Of a DNA stretch of 64,000 nucleotides, positions 58,690 through 64,000 are shown in pieces. The translations under genes and the position numbers were made by a program. Numbering within the stretch: position 1 is the stretch's first letter; each line of letters opens with the position of its first letter. The notes beneath the pieces are model-generated. The model did not search any database, had not been told where the DNA came from, and worked only from the letters and a program-made list of their open reading frames with translations. Origin of the DNA: Myotis daubentonii (lineage: Eukaryota > Chordata > Mammalia > Chiroptera > Vespertilionidae); the NCBI RefSeq assembly GCF_963259705.1, contig NC_081848.1:57346895-57410894 (forward strand). The letters are read 5' to 3'.

Positions 58690-58912
58690 GGCATAAAGGC
58701 ATAAAGCGTGGACTCCGTGGAATCAATCCTTGCCCCTCCACTTCCTCACTGTGTCGTCTTGGACACGTTTCCACTCTGCGCCTCAATTGTCTTATGTCAA
58801 GTTGAGACCGAACTGTAACTTCCTCAGAGATTTTTGGTGAGGATTAAATTAAATGACACATGTAAAGCACCTTAGCCCAGTGCCCAACACACAGTACGTG
58901 CTTAATAAAATG
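58690..58912 (+). repeat. MIR fragment
   Basis: GGCAGCGTGGCATAAAGGC, TGTCGTCTTGGACACGTTTC, GTGAGGATTAAATTAAATGA and CAGTACGTGCTTAATAAAAT. Confidence 0.8.
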
Positions 58913-59032
58913 TGTTGTTACTATTACTGCTACAATTTTATTATTACTGTTTGTTACTATTACTGTTACTATTACTGCTACAATTTTATTATTACTGTTT
59001 GTTACTATTACTGTTACTATTACTGCTACATA
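58913..59032. repeat. 48-bp minisatellite of TTACTA/TTACTG units
   Basis: The unit with ACTGCTACAATTTTATTATT and TTACTGTTTGTTACTATT occurs twice in full plus flanking partial units. It lies at the 3' end of a MIR. A reading frame through it (Tyr/Cys-rich) is an artefact. Confidence 0.92.
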
Positions 59033-59204
59033 GGAATGACTATTAAAAGAACGAATGCAGAACCCCAGGATGTGGTACGTGCTAAGCTTTCGGTACCTCT
59101 TAGAATATATTGGAAAGTGTTACAAGGTATCTGACAAGATAGCAATGATTTCTACTTGACCTTGGCCATTGAAGTATTCCCAGTGCCCCAGAGCTTGCCT
59201 GGCA

Positions 59205-59640
59205 GGGAGTGGCCCCGGGCAAACATTTTAGGTGAATGCTTCCTGAGCCACACTTTCATGCCCAGGGCCTTTGCTCATGCTCTTCCCTCTGTCAGGCATG
59301 CTCTTCCCTAAACTCTTCTCTTAGCAAGTTTCTTTTCATTCTTTAGGGCACTTCTTCAGACAGGCCTTACCTGAACGTTGTCCCTGCTCTCATAATCTAA
59401 ATTACGACAATGCCTGTATTTCTCTCTCAGACACCTTTATCCTTATAACAGCCTTCATAGTTCACAACTAGTCATTTGCTTGTGTTTATTTGTGCAATCT
59501 CTGCCTCTTTCGCTGGATTGTACGCTCCAGGAGTGTGGAACCAGTCTTACCCACAGATCCTCAGGCCCTGCGCGGTGGGTGCCTGCAAGCAGCGGGCACT
59601 GAGATCCTGGTTGAATGGGTATCCTGGAATTGTTCCGAGG
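59205..59640 (+). repeat. L2-like 3' fragment
   Basis: CCCAGGGCCTTTGCTCATGC, TTTAGGGCACTTCTTCAGAC, AGGCCTTACCTGAACG and GGATTGTACGCTCCAGGAG. Confidence 0.7.
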
Positions 59641-59649
59641 AAGGAACGC

Positions 59650-59667
59650 GGGGGGGGGGGGGGGGGG
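59650..59667. repeat. Poly-G run of 18
   Basis: Uninterrupted G from 59650 to 59667; its length is prone to sequencing error and may form G-quadruplex-like structure. Confidence 0.97.
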
Positions 59668-61123
59668 ACAGGGCGTGCGTGGCTTTAGTTTCCACGCACC
59701 TGTAAAACTGAGATGAAGACAGCACTCCTTACCTACTTACCCTATTGCACCAGGTAATCGCCGGGATCAGGTGACATCTTTTTGTTACAGCGCGCAGTGG
59801 CTTGGAAGGCCTGTGTTCGCCTGTTCGCACCTTTCCTCACCCAGCCTCCTGGGAGCTCCTGCTCTGTGCTCAGGGCGGGAAGTCTCCCTCTGTCCCTCGC
59901 CACAGCGGGGTTCCCCACAGGTGAGCAGGTTTTCGCCCTCCTCATGTCTCTGGTGCCTGGTACCAGCAGCAGGAACTCAGTATGTGCTGAGGAATGACCG
60001 AACGCACTCGTCATGTGGCTGTCGTGGATGAGTGGAATTCATAGGGGGTGAAGGGGTTGAGAGAGAGGAGTCCATGGTGGCGACAGAGAGACGATTGAGT
60101 GTGGGCTGCTCGTCTGTATTTACACTTTATCCCTCCCAGCCAGTGTATTTTGTGGAGGAAGGTGTACTCGTGGATCCCAGGCATTAGGCCAGATTCTGGC
60201 CAGGTGATCAGTTTGATTTCCTGCCTTGCTGATGGTGCCCACTCTCTGGGACTTCTGTCTTAGTATGGCCCCCCTAAAGTGTGGCTGACCTCCCGTCCCC
60301 ATTCTCTGCATGGCTTCTCCCACTGGCTTGTCCTTGGCCTGGCCCCACCCTGAGGGAGGCCCCCAAGGCCATCTGGTTAGCTCCTGCCTTTTCACCCAGT
60401 GAATCATTGACATCACACTTCTGCCCCCTCCTGGGTTCCATGCCAGCAGGTGAGGGCTCTTCCAAAGAAAGCTGGCGAATCATATCCCCGGTCTGAGCAG
60501 AATCCCACAGGAGGAGCAAGGCGATGGGGCACAGACACGGAGCTGGGATAGGAGCAGGCACCGCCGGCTGTGAGCTTGGGGGGAATGGCTTTGGAGGATG
60601 TGTTTCCTCTCAGCCCCTCTCCCTCCCTGTAGAAGTAGCAGCCACCCTCGCCTGCTCGCTCACTGGCTCGGAGCTCACTGGCTCCGAGCGTTAGGCAGGC
60701 GCTGCGCGAGCTTCAAAGCTCTCTCTGCCAGGGGAGTGATAGGGAGCCGGCAGAACAAAGGGAAACAGCCAGGAGGCTGGATGCTGGCTAGAGATCAGGC
60801 TGCCCGAGTGAGAGGAGGTCTGTCGCCAAGTGGCAGAGTTGGTGGCTGAATTCTCGCCACATCTGCGTCTGCTCACGGCTCTCTATGGGGCTCTTTCCCT
60901 CGTGATCTTCTGGCCCCTTGTACTCTCCTTCCTCACATCCCTGTAGGACATTTACATTCTTTACTTTCCTTGGACCCCAAAAATCAGGCTTTCTAATAAG
61001 ATAGCCAGAGTACCAAGGGGTTACTATTCTCCCCTTAATCCTGTGTATTGGCATCTCTGCTCTGTGGTGAGGGTCTCTCTAACCTGGGGCTTGGGAGGGA
61101 CTAACTCGGAGTCTCACCCACAG

Positions 61124-61415
61124 ACCGACGCGGAGAAGCACTCGCAGGTGGAGAGGAACTCCCTCTGGTCGGGCGATGATGTCAAGAAGTCCGACGGAGG
61201 GTCAGACAGCGGCATAAAGATGGAGCCGGGGTCCAAGTGGCGGCGGAATCCCTCGGACGTGTCTGATGAGTCTGACAAAAGCACGTCGGGCAAGAAGAAC
61301 CCCGTCATCTCCCAGACGGGCTCGTGGCGGCGAGGCATGACCGCCCAGGTGGGCATCACCATGCCGAGGACGAAGCCGGCTGCCCCGGCGGGCACGCTCA
61401 AGACTCCAGGAACCG
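61124..61415 (+). CDS. NAV2: NAV2 internal coding exon C (97 full codons)
   Basis: Third NAV2 exon. The acceptor is TCTCACCCACAG and the donor is GTGAGTAAG. It starts in phase 0 with Thr-Asp-Ala-Glu-Lys-His-Ser-Gln, directly following the Gln that ends the exon at 53677, and has 97 codons plus one base (G). That base joins GA of the next exon to give Gly. Visible blocks are Ser-Leu-Trp-Ser-Gly-Asp-Asp, Met-Glu-Pro-Gly-Ser-Lys-Trp-Arg-Arg-Asn, and Gln-Thr-Gly-Ser-Trp-Arg-Arg-Gly-Met-Thr-Ala-Gln; the last is also present in NAV3, and the rest fits NAV2. The C-terminal part is basic and Pro/Ala/Thr-rich. This is the low-complexity region between the CH domain and the coiled coils, which in navigators contributes to microtubule association (family knowledge). 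The exon is markedly CpG-rich compared with the flanking introns. Confidence 0.96.
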
Positions 61416-62400
61416 GTGAGTAAGAGGCAGACGCTGTCTGGCATCCACAGGTGTCAGTTTGAAAACCAAAACCGCAGTCACTCTAGCAAGGAATTGTGTG
61501 TGTGGTTTTAAGTCCCTGTACATGCTCAGGTATTTGTTCTCTGGGTGTAGGCCAGTGATGGCGAACCTTTTGAGCTCAGCATGTCAGCATTTTGAAAAAC
61601 CCTAACTTAACTCTGGTGCCGTGTCACATATAGAAATTTTTTGATATTTGCAACCATAGTAAAACAAAGACTTATATTTTTGATATTTATTTTATATATT
61701 TAAATGCCATTTAACAAAGAAAAATCAACCAAAAAAATGAGTTCGCGTGTCACCTCTGACACACGTGTCATAGGTTCGCCGTCGCTGGTGTAGACTCTGC
61801 TAATAATCCTCTTTCAAACAGGTTCACAGCTCTTCCTCTTTCCAGATGGAAATATGTGAGTGTGAGGGCTTAAGTCTGCAGATGGTTTCCTGGCTGAGGC
61901 CACAGTGAACGAGTATGACCGTGTGCTGGGCAGGAGCTAACCCTCAAGGGCACACGGTCAAGTGTTTATAAACTGTTGGTATGTGGAGTTGATATTGTCC
62001 ATGACTGAAGGGTGTGTGTAAACAGGGGAAGTGTTTTTGCAGGAAGTCAGGGGTGCCTCCTGGAAGTGTTAGGAACATCGTTTGAATGGACAAAGGGAGA
62101 AGTTCAGTAAAAGTCAGGGTCTCTTCTCCAGACACAGCGCTGATTGGCTGGCTGGGCTTTGCTCTGGGTGAATTCAGATGCTCTGCAAGTGAGTAGAATC
62201 GCTGACATCTCCTAAAAGGCTCCCAGTGACAGTGGTAGACTAGATTGTCTTTCTAAAAAGCTGTCTTCTGCCTCCCAAGGCGCTGCTCTCCCCAAGGGGA
62301 AAGTGAGCTGGTTCTTTGAAGAAGGGGAGGGTCTTAAACAGGCTGAGCTGATGAGCTGGCTTCTGGGTTTGCAGGTTAACTGTGCCGATTTCTCTCCCAG
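61416..62400 (+). other. NAV2: NAV2 intron, 985 bp
   Basis: Short intron between exons C and D (GTGAGT ... CTCCCAG); the Gly codon is split G/GA. About a quarter of it is a hAT element (61553-61787). The remainder appears unique. Confidence 0.96.
61553..61787. mobile_element. Non-autonomous hAT element in the 985-bp NAV2 intron
   Basis: Begins CAGTGATGGCGAACCTTTTG and ends ATAGGTTCGCCGTCGCTG, which are inverted repeats with small differences. The flanks GTGTAGGC (61545-61552) and GTGTAGAC (61788-61795) form an 8-bp TSD with one mismatch. The interior is A/T-rich. It lies 138 bases downstream of exon C. Confidence 0.88.
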
Positions 62401-63103
62401 GAAAAACCGACGATGCGAAGGTGTCCGAGAAAGGAAGGCTCTCTCCCAAAGCCTCCCAGGTGAAGCGCTCCCCGTCGGACGCCGGCCGCAGCAGTGGGGA
62501 CGAATCCAAAAAGCCCCTCCCCGGCAGCGCCAGGACCCCCACTGCCAATGCCAACAGCTTTGGGTTCAAGAAGCAGAGTGGCTCGGCCGCCGGTCTGGCC
62601 ATGATCACAGCCAGCGGAGCCACTGTCACCAGCAGGTCAGCCACCCTGGGCAAAATCCCAAAGTCATCGGCGCTTGTGGGTCGGTCCACTGGCCGGAAGA
62701 CGAGCATGGACGGGGCTCAGAACCAGGACGACGGGTACCTGTCCCTCAGCTCCCGGACAAACTTGCAGTACCGGAGTTTGCCGCGGCCCAGTAAGTCCAC
62801 CAGCCGCAACGGGGCTGGGAACAGGTCTAGTACCAGCAGCATCGATTCCAACATCAGCAGCAAGTCCGCAGGCCTGCCGGTGCCCAAGCTGAGGGAGCCT
62901 TGCAAAACGGCCCTGGGCAGCTCTCTGCCGGGTCTGGTCAACCAGACGGACAAAGAGAAAGGCATCTCGTCCGACAACGAGAGCGTGGCTTCCTGTAACT
63001 CAGTGAAGGTGAACCCAGCAGCCCAGCCTGTGTCCAGTGTGGCTCAGGCCACTCTCCAGCCGGGCGCAAAGTACCCTGACGTGGCCTCTCCCACACTCCG
63101 CAG
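62401..63103 (+). CDS. NAV2: NAV2 internal coding exon D (233 full codons, Ser/Lys-rich)
   Basis: Largest exon in the window. The acceptor is TTTCTCTCCCAG and the donor is GTAGGTGG. The first two bases (GA) complete the Gly codon, then Lys-Thr-Asp-Asp-Ala-Lys-Val-Ser-Glu-Lys follows. It ends Ala-Ser-Pro-Thr-Leu-Arg plus AG, which a next exon starting with G or A would complete as Arg, or C/T as Ser. In order one sees Arg-Ser-Pro-Ser-Asp-Ala-Gly-Arg, Asn-Ser-Phe-Gly-Phe-Lys-Lys, Ser-Ala-Thr-Leu-Gly-Lys-Ile-Pro-Lys-Ser, Gln-Tyr-Arg-Ser-Leu-Pro-Arg-Pro-Ser-Lys, Ser-Ser-Thr-Ser-Ser-Ile-Asp-Ser-Asn, and Val-Asn-Gln-Thr-Asp-Lys-Glu-Lys. These blocks are common to navigators, and the connecting sequence is NAV2-like (Val-Lys-Val-Asn-Pro-Ala-Ala-Gln). 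Composition is Ser 20% or more by eye, basic, and probably disordered. A Ser-Ser-Leu-Pro occurs near the end and resembles an EB-binding SxIP/SxLP motif, but this is speculative. The AAA+ domain lies downstream of the window. Confidence 0.97.
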
Positions 63104-64000
63104 GTAGGTGGGGAAGTGGCCCTGAGCAGAACTGGAATATATGGAATGGTGTCCTGGATTCATAATTTCCTGTTTCTCAGTTAAAGCAACCTCTGTTTTC
63201 TCCACTTTTATCAGTCCTAGGATAAAGTTGTTTGGTCAAATGCTTCCAGCAGCTTTGCAGTCAATTATTTTTCCATGTTAGGTTGAAAATCATAAGCCCC
63301 TGCAATCAATCATCCTGGGTTCACATCTTGGGTTCACCTTAATTAGCCGCCATGTAAGCTTTCTTAGCAGTTATGCCTCAGTTTTCTCATCTGTAAAATG
63401 GGGGTACCAATACCCACCTGAGAGTTCTTGTGGAGATTAATCTTGTGTAGCAATACTGGCCCCTAGTAAGTACTCAATAAAAGTTAGCTACCATCCATAT
63501 CTGGATGGGTAGCTCAGGGAAGCAGAAAGTTCTTGTCTTGTTAATTCTGTGGCTGAGATTCCTCATCATTATGCCAAACAGTGATCTTGGCCAGATCCTT
63601 CACTCAAATAGTCCAATATTCTCCGCATACTTATTTATAACTGCATGTATAATTCCGCATTAGTCTCTGAACTTTTAGTTTCCTTAAAATAAAACAAAAA
63701 GCCTCTTAAAGCAGAAGTGTTTCTAAAAAGGAGAAATTGGTTTCCTATTGCCTTTTAAGGTAATAGGAATAAGACATTTTCTCACATTTCCACCCTGGAT
63801 GGAAATTTTTGCATGAAAATATGATTTGCTGTTTTTTCTTAAACTTTCTTTTAAATGTGTATGGTTGTTGCCTGTTCATAGTATCTCCTTATAATATCCA
63901 TGTCCACTGGACCATCCTCAAACTGCATATGCATAGGACAGGGCTTATTCTACCTTCCCAGGGAATTTCTTGTCGTAGGAAAGAGTAAGTCTCAAGGGCA
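63104..64000 (+). other. NAV2: NAV2 intron, 5' part
   Basis: Begins with the donor GTAGGT after exon D and runs to the window edge. It includes a MIR fragment at about 63.3-63.5 kb. The next exon, which should complete the split Arg/Ser codon, is not reached. Confidence 0.93.
63300..63490 (+). repeat. MIR fragment
   Basis: TGCCTCAGTTTTCTCATCTG, TAAAATGGGGGTACCAATAC and AGTAAGTACTCAATAAAAG. Confidence 0.8.

Larger units (their letters stand above)
53678..61123 (+). other. NAV2: NAV2 intron, 7,446 bp
   Basis: Phase 0 intron between exons B and C (GTGAGG ... CCCACAG). It holds a SPIN-like hAT element at 54985, a Ves SINE at 56193, a complete short HeliBat at 56490, a small CpG cluster near 57.4 kb, poly-C and poly-G tracts, a 48-bp minisatellite at 58.9 kb, and MIR and L2 fragments. 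53.7-54.9 kb and 59.7-61.1 kb show nothing I can assign. Confidence 0.93.

Noticed and set aside
58853..59134. Tyr/Cys-rich repeating 93-codon frame
   Set aside because: Translation of the 48-bp minisatellite.
62240..62707. 155-codon minus-strand frame over NAV2 exon D
   Set aside because: Shadow of the plus-strand NAV2 coding sequence and its acceptor region.
1..64000. CRISPR arrays, operons, rRNA or autonomous transposase genes
   Set aside because: No regularly spaced repeats, no prokaryotic gene density and no intact transposase, reverse transcriptase or helicase frame.

Overview
The window is vertebrate, specifically bat, genomic DNA. It holds part of one protein-coding gene on the + strand: four internal exons of the neuron navigator gene NAV2 (8849-8971, 53539-53677, 61124-61415, 62401-63103). 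The splice sites are canonical and the codon phases match across all three complete introns. Together the exons give 418 uninterrupted codons. Paralog-specific sequence blocks fit NAV2 rather than NAV1 or NAV3. The amino-terminal CH domain, the later coiled coils, the AAA+ domain, the promoter and both gene ends lie outside the window. No other real coding gene was recognised.

The rest is intron: the tail of an upstream intron (1-8848), a 44.6 kb intron (8972-53538), a 7.4 kb intron (53678-61123), a 1 kb intron (61416-62400) and the start of the next one (63104-64000). These introns carry a dense record of mobile elements that identifies the lineage. There are 15 Ves-type tRNA-derived SINEs in both orientations, some with clear target-site duplications (TSDs). 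There are three HeliBat Helitrons, one only 57 bp long and nested in a Ves tail. There are three SPIN-like hAT elements and three other non-autonomous hAT elements, all six with 8-bp TSDs, four of those exact at all eight positions or better described in each entry. There is one 620-bp piggyBac-type element flanked by TTAA. HeliBat together with Ves and SPIN points to a vespertilionid bat (Myotis or a relative). Older MIR and L2 fragments form the background layer. Simple repeats include (CT)n/(CA)n, (TG)n, poly-G and a 48-bp minisatellite.

The region of most interest is the transposon layer. Several elements keep intact ends and target sites, so insertion order can be read directly. Examples are the mini-Helitron inside a SINE, a SPIN copy inside a MIR-like fragment, a foldback hAT able to form a hairpin in the NAV2 pre-mRNA, and a short aberrant SINE-like insertion carrying a 25-bp copy of sequence found 1 kb upstream. 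No new enzymatic or defence system was seen. Non-coding stretches named as possible regulatory elements are inferences from composition only.
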